Shown: positions 35,248 through 45,532, counted from the first letter of the stretch. The stretch is 64,000 bases of DNA from Chitinophaga pinensis (GCA_945860225.1 CAMAPT010000005.1:62001-126000); one strand, 5' to 3'. Notes: generated from the letters alone by a model not told the origin. A program made the numbers and translations.

Positions 35248-35811
35248 ATGAAAAAAACATTATTCTTTATAGGTGTTTTGGCATTTAGTATTGCTTGTTT
35301 AACTTCTTGTGGAGATTCTTCTGAATCAAAAACAAAAATGACTACAATTTATACGTCTAATGCAACAGCTGAAGATACGCTTATCGATAACGTGACTAGA
35401 CTTTCGGGTATTGGGCATAACGGACAATTTGCATACAGAACAGATAGTTTGAAACAATATGCCGCAACAGCTATTTATCAAATTCATGACACTTTGATTA
35501 ATTCTGATTTGCGAGTTAATATTAATTATTGGGTTAAGGCTTCCAATCCTATAAAAGGAGATGGATTAGCTTTATCAATGCAAGATAATCAAACAACGTT
35601 TTTATGGAGAACTTTTGACTTGGCTAATTATGGAGCAAAATCAAATGAGTGGATAAATGTGTTTGATAGTATTGATATTCACGCTAATCAAGTATTGAAA
35701 TCGGGAATGTTTTTTAAGTTTTTTGGATTTAATGCCAATAAGCAAGCCATCATTGATTTTGATGATATTAATATTACTATCAAAAAAGTTGAAAATAATA
35801 CGGAAGATTAA
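35248..35811 (+). CDS. Lipoprotein of unknown function
   Basis: The product is 187 residues with a clear lipoprotein signal, MKKTLFFIGVLAFSIACLTSC, lipobox LTSC with Cys21. The mature part is predicted mainly beta, with VNINYWVKASNPIKGDGLALSM and KSGMFFKFFGFNANKQAIIDFDDINITIKKV. This looks like a jelly-roll resembling carbohydrate-binding modules, but no family is recognised. It stands alone between divergent and convergent minus-strand genes and has its own strong terminator at 35834-35869. Confidence 0.8.
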   Translation: MKKTLFFIGVLAFSIACLTSCGDSSESKTKMTTIYTSNATAEDTLIDNVTRLSGIGHNGQFAYRTDSLKQYAATAIYQIHDTLINSDLRVNINYWVKASNPIKGDGLALSMQDNQTTFLWRTFDLANYGAKSNEWINVFDSIDIHANQVLKSGMFFKFFGFNANKQAIIDFDDINITIKKVENNTED

Positions 35812-35833
35812 ATCGAATAGACTTAAAAATTCT

Positions 35834-35869
35834 AAAAGGGTCTGTCTCACTTTTGAGACAGACCCTTTT
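35834..35869. terminator. Bidirectional intrinsic terminator, 16 bp perfect stem
   Basis: AAAAGGGTCTGTCTCA (35834-35849) pairs exactly with TGAGACAGACCCTTTT (35854-35869) around the loop CTTT, followed by further T. It separates the lipoprotein gene (plus) from the acyltransferase gene ending at 35870 (minus). Confidence 0.95.
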
Positions 35870-36943
35870 TTATTTGAAATATTTTTTAAGGGAATTAAAC
35901 GGTTTTTCCACTAAAAAATAGCTTATTTCTGCAGTGATCCAAGTGAAAATAAAATACAGCATCCAAATAGTTGCTTTTTTTGAACTATGCAAATCTAAAG
36001 CAGGTGAGATGTAATCCCAAAAAGTAGGAATGGCAAATAAATGGAATAAATATAATCCATAAGAAATTTGCCCTAAATGGATTAAATATTTGTTTTCTAA
36101 AATAAATTTTCCGACAAATTGATAACCATTTCCCACTGCTCTTGCAATAATAACCGAAGAAAGAATGCAAAAAATGAATTCGTCGAATATAAATGTCATG
36201 GATGGAATTGGAAAATGATGAGTGATGATAAAGAAAGATAATAAGTAAAAGCCGATCATTAGCGGAGTAAGCCAAATTGGTTTTGAAATTTGATTGAAAA
36301 ACAATGTTTTTTCATGTTTGATATGGGCTAATAGAGCGCCAATTCCCAGTGCAAACATCACATTGTTAGTTAAATAACCGGCAGCCATCCATTTATCAGG
36401 CATAAATTGAATGTAGCAAATTTTTGAAATAATAGATAAAATAATGGTGGCCGAAATAAATTTCAGTAAATGTTTTTTGGGAGTTAATAATATACAAATA
36501 GGCCAAAAAATATAAAATTGTTCTTCAACAGCAAGAGACCAAAAATGGTTGAAATCGCCCACGTAACTGGTTGTATTAGCTTGCAAAATATTACTCGTAT
36601 AAGTTATTAAATAAGGGAAAATTTCGCGTGTATTTTTATAGTTTACAAAAAATAGAAACAGAATTAATAAATAGTAAATTGGAAATATTCTCAAGGTGCG
36701 TCTAAAGTAAAAATTCTTTAAAGCTTTCGATAAATTTGTGCTGCCGGTTTCTATTTGTGTTTTTTGTTTATATAAAATTTCTGTTATCAAAAAACCGCTC
36801 AATACGAAGAAGAAAATGACTCCATTACCCCAATGAAATGATTTTACAAACGCATTGCTAGTGTCCCATGCAATCCAATGTGCAATCATTACTAAAAGAA
36901 CTGAAAAGAAACGGAGAGCGTCAAGTTGTTTGTAATATTGCAT
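35870..36943 (-). CDS. Acyltransferase family 3 membrane protein (OafA-like)
   Basis: The product is 357 residues with about ten membrane helices. It opens YYKQLDALRFFSVLLVMIAHWI, the usual LDGLR-like motif with the catalytic histidine, and has FFFVLSGFLITEILYKQ, FYFRRTLRIFPIYYLLIL and HFWSLAVEEQFYIFWPICILL. This is the Acyl_transf_3/OafA family, which O-acetylates surface sugars across the inner membrane. There is no SGNH domain at the C-terminus. It lies downstream of kup on the same strand, 68 bases apart, and faces the glycan operon across the terminator; a role in decorating that polymer is plausible but not shown. Confidence 0.92.
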   Translation of the reverse strand: MQYYKQLDALRFFSVLLVMIAHWIAWDTSNAFVKSFHWGNGVIFFFVLSGFLITEILYKQKTQIETGSTNLSKALKNFYFRRTLRIFPIYYLLILFLFFVNYKNTREIFPYLITYTSNILQANTTSYVGDFNHFWSLAVEEQFYIFWPICILLTPKKHLLKFISATIILSIISKICYIQFMPDKWMAAGYLTNNVMFALGIGALLAHIKHEKTLFFNQISKPIWLTPLMIGFYLLSFFIITHHFPIPSMTFIFDEFIFCILSSVIIARAVGNGYQFVGKFILENKYLIHLGQISYGLYLFHLFAIPTFWDYISPALDLHSSKKATIWMLYFIFTWITAEISYFLVEKPFNSLKKYFK

Positions 36944-37011
36944 GTTTTTTAGGTATCAGTAAATAATACTTGAGCTGATATTTTAAAAATTTCAGTAATG
37001 GAAGTTAACCA

Positions 37012-38967
37012 TTAATAAATGCGTTGTAGATTGAGGTCTTTCGGAGGATTAATAATCATAGGAAATTTCTCAATTTTAACTGAACTACTATCTAATCCAA
37101 ACGCTTTTGCTTCACTTAAACTAAATTGTTTTAAAATAAAATAAGCATTTAAAATTATTTTTTCGAATAATGGTAAGTCGTTTTCGTAGGACAAGAATTT
37201 TTCGATAACAACAAATTTAAAATCACCTATAATATTATTTTTATTTAATGATTCATATCGGCTTGTAATATCAACCTCCTTGTTTTTCACTAAATCTTCC
37301 ACTACTTTCCTGAACATTAAGTTGACTCTAGGTGCTACTCTGAAGCCCAATCTGAAATCTACACGAATAATATCGTCGGCTGCTACATGGGTTACTTTAT
37401 AATCCATGCGATATGGTTCATCCATTACATCTACATGCACAAACCAATAAATATCAGCACGTTTTGGACGTTTTTGTAAAATAGAATAAATGATCTTAGA
37501 TTCAATTTCCTCCGGATTATTTGCTCCAGTCATATAAACTAAGTGGGTAGCGTATTTAGGTATAGATTCATCATTACTTAAATCCACTAATTTTTGTTGA
37601 TGTTCAGATAATTTTACGGTATCTGCATAGCGCTTACGTATATTTTTAGCTAAATACCATATGCTCATTACAGCCATTAATACTGAAGCTATCAGTAACG
37701 TTATCCACCCACCATGAGAAAATTTGCTCAAGTTAGCAGCCATAAATGAAAATTCAATAATGATATATAGGGTGATTATAAAATAGATTAAAATGACATT
37801 GAAACGTTTGATATGCATGTAAAAGTTCAATAAGGTAGTAGTCATTAACATGCATAATACAATTGCTAATCCATAGGCTGCTTCCATATTAATGGATTCG
37901 CGGAAATATAATACAACGCCAATGCATCCAGCTAATAAAAGCCAGTTTGTAGAAGGAATGTATAATTGTCCTTTTAAGTCCGAAGGGTATTTAACACGTA
38001 CTTTTGGCCATAAATTTAAACGCATAGCTTCATTAATTAAGCTGAAAGAACCACTAATTAATGCTTGTGAGGCAATAACCGCTGCAAAGGTTGCAATCGC
38101 AATTCCATAAGGTAAAAAGTTATCTGGCATGATGGCATAAAATGGGTTAGTTGATTTAAAAGAGGTTAAGCTTTGTCCTTCATGTGCGATTAACCACGCT
38201 CCTTGACCGAAATAATTTAGTACTAATGTGGTTTTTACAAAGATCCACGAAACACGAATATTTTCCTTTCCGCAATGACCTAAATCAGAATACAAAGCTT
38301 CGGCTCCGGTAGTACAAAGGAACACCGCACCCAAAATTAAATAACCGGATGGATGTATTTGAAGTAAATGGTAGGCATAATAAGGATTGAGCGAGGATAA
38401 TACTCCCCAGTTATTTGTCATTTGATAAATACCAAGGGATGCTAACATGACAAACCACAACATCATGAGAGGACCAAAAAATTTGCCAATAAAACTTGTT
38501 CCAAATTGCTGAATAAAAAATAAAGCGCATAAAATACCAATGACGATAGGTACGGTATCTAATTCCGAATTATATACTTTTAATCCTTCAATAGCTGATG
38601 AAACGGAAATGGGAGGTGTTATAATTCCGTCTGCCAATAATGCACTACCTCCAATAATGGCCGGAATTAGCAACCATTTAAATTTTGTTCGTTTTACTAA
38701 TGTATACAAAGAAAAAATACCTCCCTCGCCTTTATTATCTGCTCGGAGGGTTAAAATCACATATTTAATGGTTGTTTGAAGCGTTAAAGTCCAAAAAATA
38801 CAAGAAATTCCACCCTTAACAATATCGGCATTGATAGGGTCTTTGCCAACTATGGCACTCATTACATAAAGGGGAGATGTTCCAATATCTCCATAAATAA
38901 TACCAAGGGTAACAATAAGTCCTGCAAGAGTCACCTTGCTAGTTTGGTTGTGATTATGAGTGCTCAT
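37012..38967 (-). CDS. kup: Low-affinity potassium transporter Kup
   Basis: The product is 651 residues, usual for KUP/HAK/KT proteins, a potassium-proton symporter in the inner membrane. The N-terminal signature LGIIYGDIGTSPLYVMSAI is present, then about twelve membrane helices (VILTLRADNKGEGGIFSLYTL, GSALLADGIITPPISVSSAIEGL, GAVFLCTTGAEALYSDLGHCG). A cytoplasmic domain of about 170 residues closes it (HLVYMTGANNPEEIESKIIYSIL, FKFVVIEKFLS). It reads away from the adhesin gene at 39186. No c-di-AMP riboswitch-like structure was noticed upstream. Confidence 0.95.
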   Translation of the reverse strand: MSTHNHNQTSKVTLAGLIVTLGIIYGDIGTSPLYVMSAIVGKDPINADIVKGGISCIFWTLTLQTTIKYVILTLRADNKGEGGIFSLYTLVKRTKFKWLLIPAIIGGSALLADGIITPPISVSSAIEGLKVYNSELDTVPIVIGILCALFFIQQFGTSFIGKFFGPLMMLWFVMLASLGIYQMTNNWGVLSSLNPYYAYHLLQIHPSGYLILGAVFLCTTGAEALYSDLGHCGKENIRVSWIFVKTTLVLNYFGQGAWLIAHEGQSLTSFKSTNPFYAIMPDNFLPYGIAIATFAAVIASQALISGSFSLINEAMRLNLWPKVRVKYPSDLKGQLYIPSTNWLLLAGCIGVVLYFRESINMEAAYGLAIVLCMLMTTTLLNFYMHIKRFNVILIYFIITLYIIIEFSFMAANLSKFSHGGWITLLIASVLMAVMSIWYLAKNIRKRYADTVKLSEHQQKLVDLSNDESIPKYATHLVYMTGANNPEEIESKIIYSILQKRPKRADIYWFVHVDVMDEPYRMDYKVTHVAADDIIRVDFRLGFRVAPRVNLMFRKVVEDLVKNKEVDITSRYESLNKNNIIGDFKFVVIEKFLSYENDLPLFEKIILNAYFILKQFSLSEAKAFGLDSSSVKIEKFPMIINPPKDLNLQRIY

Positions 38968-39185
38968 CTAAATAGGATGTTAAAAGTTGTAAAATTACTA
39001 CTAATCCATTTCATAAAAATGATTTTTGACAAATAATTTTGACATTACTTGATAAGAATTCTATGATTATTTTGCGTGGAGTTCATCACATGTAGGTTAT
39101 TTTAACATCCGTTTAGAAATAAATTAATTACCTTTATTACTTTGTTTCGGATAAATTTATATGTAACTATTTATTGTTTTTTATA

Positions 39186-41897
39186 ATGCAAAAGTTTAAA
39201 TATTATTTATCTGTATTTTTTTGTTTTGGATTTTTTTTAAACTTGAGTGCAACCCATAATCGTGCGGGAGAAATTACTTATAAATGGGTTGGTCCTGGCT
39301 TATACACTTATCAAATAAAGATTACTACTTATACCAACATCTCTATTATCGGCGGTCAAACACCTGCAGATCGATGTGAGGATACATTATATTTTGGCGA
39401 CGGAACAAGAGCTGTCGTACTAAGAAGTAATGGCCCCATAGGTGCTTGTGCTCCCGCTACTGATGGTATTCCAATTAATTCAAATATAAAGTTAAATGAG
39501 TATGTGACTACTCATACTTATCCTGGCCCAGGGAATTATAAGCTTAGTATGGAAGATCCAAACAGAAATGCTGGTATTAATAATATTCCCAATTCGGTTA
39601 ATCAAGTATTTTATATTGAATCATTTTTAGTTATTCCTTTTTTTGGTTCTGGAAAAAACAGTTCACCTATCCTTAGTTTTCCTCCTATCGATAATGGATG
39701 TGCTGGAAAATGCTTTATTCATAATCCGGGAGCTTATGATGTAGATGGAGACAGTATATCATACGAACTCACAACTAGTAGAGGGCATTTAGGAGAAACT
39801 TGTCCAGGATATACTTATCCTGCTACGGGTGGAGGAAAATATGAAATAGATCCCGTTACAGGAACATTGATTTGGTGCACTCCTCAACTTCAGGACGAAT
39901 ACAATTTAGCAATTTTAATTAAAGAATGGCGAAAAGATGATGGAGGAGATTATTATTTAATTGGATATATTTTAAGAGACTTACAGGTAGATGTTGGTGT
40001 GTGTAACAATCATGAGCCTACTATAAAACCAATAACTGACACTTGTGTTGTAGCTGGAACTTCAATTACAAAATTGATTACAGCCACAGATCCTGATACT
40101 GATATTTTGACGATGGAAGCAAATGGCGGACCATTTGGTGCCATGTCTCCTATTGCAACATTTTCATCACCATCGGGATTAACGCCTATTTCCGGATTAC
40201 TAAAATGGAATACTACGTGTTCGCATATTAGAAAAGCCCCTTATCAGGTTACTGTGAAGGTTAAGGATAATGATCCGTACGTAAGCTTAGTAGATTTTAA
40301 AACATTTAATGTCACGGTTGTTCCACCGGCCCCATTGGCGTTAACTGCTAGTCCTGTCGGAACGAGTGTGTTTTTGAAATGGAAAAAATCAACTTGTAAT
40401 ACTATTACCGGAAATAAAATTGAAAAATACTGTATTTATAGAAAAACAGACTGTATTCCTTGGACTCATGGTATTTGTGAAGTTGGGATTCCGGAATATA
40501 CAGGGTTTAAAAAAGTTGGATGCACCTCCTCTATCAATGACACTTCCTTTATAGATAATGATAATTCCTATGGATTGGCGCATGGCGTAGCCTATAGTTA
40601 TTTGGTTGAAGCTATATATACAGATGGCGCAGAAAGTTATGCATCCAATCAGGTATGTGTTCAATTAAAGAGAGATGTGCCGATTATAATTAATGTAGAT
40701 GTTAAAGCTACTGCTTCAGACAATGGTTCGGTATTTGTCAGATGGCTCAAACCATTATTAGGTAACGATGCACTAGATACGATTTCAATTCAGGGGCCTT
40801 ACGAATTTAGATTGCTGCATTACAACAATCAAACAAACCAATACATTACCATTTATTCTGTATCAAAGTCTTTTTTTGCTTCATTTAATCAATTATCGGA
40901 TACCACATATATTCATCAAGGAGCTATAGGTAATTTTTTAAATACAAAAACTAGCCAACACACTTATAAGGTAGAGTTTTATGCCAATGGTCAATTTATA
41001 GGTAACGGTCAAAAGGCTTCGTCAGTATTTTTATCATCTGTATCGAGTGATAATAAAATACAATTAAGTTGGCAATGTCAAGTTCCTTGGAAAAATAACA
41101 TTTATTATATCTATCGGAAAAATCCCAATCAAAATTCATTTTTTCTGAAAGATAGTACCATTCAAATGACTTATACAGATACGGGTTTGGTTAATGGCGC
41201 TAGTTATTGTTATAAAATAGAGTCAAAGGGCCAATTTTCAGACCCTCAAATATTTCACCCTCTTTTTAATTTTTCGCAAGAAGTATGTGAAACTCCTAAA
41301 GACACAAAGCCCCCTTGTGCCCCTAAGCTACAAATACAGTCAGATTGCCAAACTTTAAATGTTATCTTGAAATGGAATAATCCAAATCATTCATGTAGCG
41401 ACGATGCTTTAAAATATCATATTTATTTTACGTCAACAGAAAGCGAAGAATTAACCAAGGTAGATTCAGTTATGTCGTTAAATGATACCGTTTTAGTGTT
41501 TGATCATTTAACATCGATAGCAGGTTGTTATGCTATTACAGCAATTGATTCATTTGCTAATGAAAGTTCATTTGGAACTAAGGTATGTATTGATAATTGC
41601 CCTGAATATGAATTGCCAAATGTAATTACCATTAATGATGATGGTGTTAATGAAATATTTAAACCTATAAAAAATAAATTTATTAAAGATATAGATTTTA
41701 AAATATATAACCGGTGGGGTAATTTAATTTTTGAAACAACTGATCCTTCGATTATGTGGGATGGAAAAGTGATGCAAACAAATCAATTGTGTTCACAAGG
41801 GACTTATTTTTACCATTGTCAAGTTAATGAAATTAGGTTAAGTGGTAAGGTATCCAAAAATCTGAAAGGATTTATACATGTATTTATAAATAAATAA
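39186..41897 (+). CDS. Large secreted adhesin-like protein with type B T9SS C-terminal domain
   Basis: From the ATG at 39186 the product is 903 residues; a TTG four codons earlier is less likely. A signal peptide (FKYYLSVFFCFGFFLNLSA) is followed by ATHNRAGEITYKWVGPGLYTYQI, a recurring N-terminal domain of large gliding-associated Bacteroidota proteins. The middle has repeated fibronectin-III-like modules (PPAPLALTASPVGTSVFLKWKK, VDVKATASDNGSVFVRWLKP, SSDNKIQLSWQCQVPWKNNIYYIYRK). The last 90 residues, LPNVITINDDGVNEIFKPI and IYNRWGNLIFET to GFIHVFINK, form the gliding-motility-associated (CHU_C, type B) sorting domain, which normally needs a PorP/SprF partner. None is adjacent; one lies at 62857. 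Confidence 0.92.
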   Translation: MQKFKYYLSVFFCFGFFLNLSATHNRAGEITYKWVGPGLYTYQIKITTYTNISIIGGQTPADRCEDTLYFGDGTRAVVLRSNGPIGACAPATDGIPINSNIKLNEYVTTHTYPGPGNYKLSMEDPNRNAGINNIPNSVNQVFYIESFLVIPFFGSGKNSSPILSFPPIDNGCAGKCFIHNPGAYDVDGDSISYELTTSRGHLGETCPGYTYPATGGGKYEIDPVTGTLIWCTPQLQDEYNLAILIKEWRKDDGGDYYLIGYILRDLQVDVGVCNNHEPTIKPITDTCVVAGTSITKLITATDPDTDILTMEANGGPFGAMSPIATFSSPSGLTPISGLLKWNTTCSHIRKAPYQVTVKVKDNDPYVSLVDFKTFNVTVVPPAPLALTASPVGTSVFLKWKKSTCNTITGNKIEKYCIYRKTDCIPWTHGICEVGIPEYTGFKKVGCTSSINDTSFIDNDNSYGLAHGVAYSYLVEAIYTDGAESYASNQVCVQLKRDVPIIINVDVKATASDNGSVFVRWLKPLLGNDALDTISIQGPYEFRLLHYNNQTNQYITIYSVSKSFFASFNQLSDTTYIHQGAIGNFLNTKTSQHTYKVEFYANGQFIGNGQKASSVFLSSVSSDNKIQLSWQCQVPWKNNIYYIYRKNPNQNSFFLKDSTIQMTYTDTGLVNGASYCYKIESKGQFSDPQIFHPLFNFSQEVCETPKDTKPPCAPKLQIQSDCQTLNVILKWNNPNHSCSDDALKYHIYFTSTESEELTKVDSVMSLNDTVLVFDHLTSIAGCYAITAIDSFANESSFGTKVCIDNCPEYELPNVITINDDGVNEIFKPIKNKFIKDIDFKIYNRWGNLIFETTDPSIMWDGKVMQTNQLCSQGTYFYHCQVNEIRLSGKVSKNLKGFIHVFINK

Positions 41898-41908
41898 AAA
41901 GCTTACTA

Positions 41909-42868
41909 GTGTCTAAACGTATTACGTTCATATTTTCTTTATTAGTTGGATATATTGTTTTGCAGTTTTTATGGTGGGAAATTTTATTAGTGAGACAATC
42001 TAATACAATCATTTCTCTGAAACAAGATTTAGTATCTCTGTCGTCCACTAATGATAAAATTATCTTAGAAGACATTGCAAAATTGCAGAAAAAAAAATCC
42101 AATCAAGTGTACATGATAGTTGGAGAAGGTACAGTATTTTTGTTGCTTCTTTTATTTGGGATACATAAAGTCAGAAAATCCATAAAAAAAGAAAGTGAAT
42201 TGGCTGAACAAAAAAGTAATTTTATTTCAAGTATTTCTCATGAATTAAAAACTCCCATAGCTGCTGTTAAACTTCAACTTCAAACATTACTTAAACATGA
42301 TTTAGAAAGGTCAAGACAAAAAGAATTACTCGACAGTGCGTTGACTGAAACGTCGAGGTTACATAAATTAGTAGATAATGTTTTGATGGCCAATCAGATT
42401 GACAATCAACACCTTCATGCACAAAAAGAACAATTAAATCTTAGCGAATTAATTGATTTAACTGCAAAACGTTATTTTTTAGCACAACTTGAAAAAAAAC
42501 AATTATTACTCCATCTCGAAAAAGATGTGACGTACTTTGGAGACAAAGAATTATTATCATCCATCATCATTAATTTAATTGAAAATGCTATTAAGTATTC
42601 TTTTGAACGTATTCATATACAAGTTACTTTGAAGAAAGAACATGAGCAATCTATTTTAGAGATTTCAGATCAAGGATGCGGAATTTTAGACGAGGAAAAA
42701 GAGACAGTTTTTTATAAATTTTATAGAAGTGGAAATGAAAACACTCGTAAAACAAAAGGAACAGGTATAGGATTATATATTGTAAAATATATATGTGATT
42801 TACATAACATCAATATCAGTATACAGCCTAATCATCCTCAAGGAAGTATTTTTAAATTAGTTTTTTAG
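41909..42868 (+). CDS. Membrane sensor histidine kinase
   Basis: The product is 319 residues from a GTG start 11 bases after the adhesin gene. Two membrane helices (about 8-26 and 69-86) frame a short 40-residue sensor loop. The HisKA domain has the phospho-acceptor His111 in SSISHELKTPIAAVK; the ATPase domain has IINLIENAIKYS (N box), DQGCGIL and GTGIGLYIVKYICDLH (G boxes). No response regulator gene is next to it. It is followed six bases later by a BtuF-like lipoprotein, which suggests operon membership and hints at sensing linked to metal or cofactor uptake; this last point is a guess. Confidence 0.92.
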   Translation: MSKRITFIFSLLVGYIVLQFLWWEILLVRQSNTIISLKQDLVSLSSTNDKIILEDIAKLQKKKSNQVYMIVGEGTVFLLLLLFGIHKVRKSIKKESELAEQKSNFISSISHELKTPIAAVKLQLQTLLKHDLERSRQKELLDSALTETSRLHKLVDNVLMANQIDNQHLHAQKEQLNLSELIDLTAKRYFLAQLEKKQLLLHLEKDVTYFGDKELLSSIIINLIENAIKYSFERIHIQVTLKKEHEQSILEISDQGCGILDEEKETVFYKFYRSGNENTRKTKGTGIGLYIVKYICDLHNINISIQPNHPQGSIFKLVF

Positions 42869-42874
42869 AGTACT

Positions 42875-44005
42875 ATGGATAAGATGTTTTTTATTTTACT
42901 GATTGTTTTCTCTGTTTTTTTTGGGTGTCAGTCGTCTGATGCGATTGAAGAAAAAATAGCGACATCATCTGTCAATCTTTCTTATGCGAAAAAATTCAGG
43001 ATAAAAAAAATGAATGACGCTACAATACTTGAGTTATTGGGTGATAAAAGCAACGCGAGAGTAACAGCTACATTTGTTTTATATAAAAATCAAAAACCAG
43101 CTTATGTCAAGGATGCTTACTATATTAAAATTCCGGTTAAAAAGGTCGCTAGTATGAGTTCTATATATACAACAATGTTATTTAAATTAAAGAGTGAACA
43201 ATCTGTTGTAGCTATTGATAATGCTGATTATTACACAAATCCTTTTATTCTTAATAAAGTTCAATCTCATGAAATAGTTGAATTATCAAGAGCCTCAGGT
43301 ATTAATTTGGAAAAAACATTAATGCTTAATCCCGACTTATTACTCACCTTTGGAATGGGAAATCCTAAAAGTGATGTTGACGAAAAATTAATGATAACAG
43401 GTATTCCAGTTGCAATTAGTATAGACCATTTAGAAGAAACACCATTGGCAAGAGCCGAATGGATTAAATTTTTTGCTTGTTTTTTTGATAAAGAAAAATT
43501 GGCAGATTCATTATTTAGGCAAACCGAGAAGAGATACATTCAGTTAAAATCTCTAACGCATCAGGTTATTAATAAACCAAAAGTATTAACAGAAATAAAA
43601 TACGGTGATGCCTGGTATATACCCTCTAGTAAAAGTTACGTGGCTCATTTAATAAATGATGCTGGTGGGGATTATTTTTGGAAAGATGATGCTAAATCCG
43701 GAAGCACTCCGTTATCATTTGAGATCGTATATACAAAAGCAAAAGATTGTGATGTATGGTTGAATTTGTATAACATAAATTCAAAAAAAGATCTAAAAAG
43801 TTTCGATGAGCGTTACGAGTTATTTAAAGCGTATCAAAAAAATCAATTGTATAATAACAACAAAATTCAAAATGCGTTTGGTTATAGTAATTATTGGGAA
43901 ACAGGAATGATTAATCCAGATGATGTATTAGCTGATTTGATAGCCATATTTTGGCCTGATAAATTGCCGAATCATCAGTTTACCTATTATAAAAAAATCG
44001 AATAA
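42875..44005 (+). CDS. BtuF-like substrate-binding lipoprotein (ABC uptake of siderophore, heme or cobalamin)
   Basis: The product is 376 residues with a lipoprotein signal (FILLIVFSVFFGC; Cys near residue 18). The periplasmic-binding fold of the TroA/BtuF class is visible: SEQSVVAIDNADYYTNPFI, HEIVELSRASGINLEKTLMLNPDLLLTFGM with the typical LxPDLV-like end, and ADSLFRQTEKRYIQLKSL for the long connecting helix. Such proteins pass metal chelates or vitamin B12 to an ABC importer, but no permease or ATPase gene is close. It is in the same orientation as the histidine kinase, separated by six bases. Confidence 0.85.
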   Translation: MDKMFFILLIVFSVFFGCQSSDAIEEKIATSSVNLSYAKKFRIKKMNDATILELLGDKSNARVTATFVLYKNQKPAYVKDAYYIKIPVKKVASMSSIYTTMLFKLKSEQSVVAIDNADYYTNPFILNKVQSHEIVELSRASGINLEKTLMLNPDLLLTFGMGNPKSDVDEKLMITGIPVAISIDHLEETPLARAEWIKFFACFFDKEKLADSLFRQTEKRYIQLKSLTHQVINKPKVLTEIKYGDAWYIPSSKSYVAHLINDAGGDYFWKDDAKSGSTPLSFEIVYTKAKDCDVWLNLYNINSKKDLKSFDERYELFKAYQKNQLYNNNKIQNAFGYSNYWETGMINPDDVLADLIAIFWPDKLPNHQFTYYKKIE

Positions 44006-44060
44006 AATCTTGTATCGAGTTATACATGTACTATCAAGTAAGCATTTGATGTGCAACTTA

Positions 44061-45479
44061 TTAAATTCGGATTCCAAATACACAAACATCATCTACTTGT
44101 TCTAAGGTACCTTTCCATTCATTAAATATTGTTTCAAGACTTAATTTTTGTTCGTTCGTGTTTTTATCTGATGATTCGATCAATATTTCTTCGAACATTT
44201 TTCGCATTAATTTTTTTCCTTTTGGGCCTCCAAATTGATCTGAATACCCATCTGTAAATAGATATATACAGTCATTTTCTTCTAGTTGCCTGGTTGTATT
44301 TGAATAGGGTAGAATGTCATTATTTAGGTTGCCAATAGCCTGTTTATTGGGTTTTAGAACCTCTAATTTTTTCTCACGAATCATATAAACCGGATTATTT
44401 GCACCCGAAAAAGCTAATTGTTTGTTTTGTATATCAATGGCAATTAAGGAAATATCCATTCCATCTCGTATTTGGTCGTCTCCGTAACTATTGTTAAGTC
44501 TTGTGATAATTTTTCGGTTCAAGAAATCAAGGGCTTCTGCTGGTGAATTAATGTCTTTTTCGCTAGCAGATTGGTGCAAGAAATTTGATCCTAATAAACT
44601 CATAAATGCTCCAGGAACACCATGCCCGGTGCAATCAGCTACAGCAATTAAAATATACTCTTTAGCTTCACCATGTTTAGGAGTGGTAATAATTTTTCTT
44701 GCCCAATAAAAATCACCACTTACTATATCACGTGGTTTGTATAAAATGAAATAGTTTGTATTAAAAAAACTATCTAATAAATTTTTGGGAGGCAATAAGG
44801 CTTCTTGTAAACGTTTGGCATATCTCAGACTACTTAGAATTTCGGCATTTTTCTCATCGACTTGTTCTTTTTGAAATTCAATTAATTTTTTGGATTGTTC
44901 TAATTCCAAACGGCTTTTGACTTCATTGAAAATTAATCGATATCGATTAATCACTAGGTAAACACAAAATATAGATACTGATAGCATTAAAAGGGCACCA
45001 TTAGTCAAAAATTGACCAATGCTTAATGGGCTATTAATAAGATAAAAACTTATATTGCTTATAATAGTTATTATCAACAAGTAAATCAACAACTTAAAAT
45101 CCCACAACACCAACATGCCTACGCCAATGAATAGAGCTACATAAGCAAAGGTATGCAATTGCATGTGTGGCAGATCCATAACACTCCACATATAGGCGTT
45201 TTGGATAGAAATACCTGCGGCAATAATAAAAACACAGGTGTAGATGTCAATTTGTAATTGTTTTCTTACAAGATAGGCAATTAAGCTCAAAAAGGAAACC
45301 CCGAGACGAAATCCTAAAAAAGGAAGTATATACGCAGGCAATACAAAATAATCGCTCACAAACCATAAGATATTAAACACTATACCGACCCAAAAAGCAA
45401 TATAATGAGCTCTTTCGGTAGTTTTGTAAACATGTTCTTTTACAACATGGTTAGGTATGGTGATTTCATCTGTTAGCAT
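44061..45479 (-). CDS. Membrane-bound SpoIIE/PP2C-type serine phosphatase (SiaA-like)
   Basis: The product is 472 residues. The N-terminal 180 residues have about six to seven membrane helices, then a short coiled coil (190-228). The phosphatase part has KPRDIVSGDFYWARK with Asp256 and VADCTGHGVPGAFMSLLG with Asp282 as metal ligands, then DGMDISLIAID, FSGANNPVYMI and FTDGYSDQFGG. It dephosphorylates anti-sigma-antagonist-like proteins in partner-switch systems. A SiaB-type kinase gene lies at 56250, which would oppose it, though the two are 11 kb apart. An 8 bp inverted repeat (45498-45523) precedes its start. Confidence 0.93.
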   Translation of the reverse strand: MLTDEITIPNHVVKEHVYKTTERAHYIAFWVGIVFNILWFVSDYFVLPAYILPFLGFRLGVSFLSLIAYLVRKQLQIDIYTCVFIIAAGISIQNAYMWSVMDLPHMQLHTFAYVALFIGVGMLVLWDFKLLIYLLIITIISNISFYLINSPLSIGQFLTNGALLMLSVSIFCVYLVINRYRLIFNEVKSRLELEQSKKLIEFQKEQVDEKNAEILSSLRYAKRLQEALLPPKNLLDSFFNTNYFILYKPRDIVSGDFYWARKIITTPKHGEAKEYILIAVADCTGHGVPGAFMSLLGSNFLHQSASEKDINSPAEALDFLNRKIITRLNNSYGDDQIRDGMDISLIAIDIQNKQLAFSGANNPVYMIREKKLEVLKPNKQAIGNLNNDILPYSNTTRQLEENDCIYLFTDGYSDQFGGPKGKKLMRKMFEEILIESSDKNTNEQKLSLETIFNEWKGTLEQVDDVCVFGIRI

Positions 45480-45497
45480 ACCCGGTTTACGAGATTA

Positions 45498-45523
45498 AAC
45501 CTATAAATAATAAAGTATAGGTT
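45498..45523. repeat. 8 bp inverted repeat between fbp and the phosphatase gene
   Basis: AACCTATA (45498-45505) and TATAGGTT (45516-45523) are exact complements around a ten-base loop. No T run follows on the minus strand, so a terminator for fbp is doubtful. An operator ahead of the phosphatase gene is possible. Confidence 0.4.
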
Positions 45524-45532
45524 GAATGTGTA

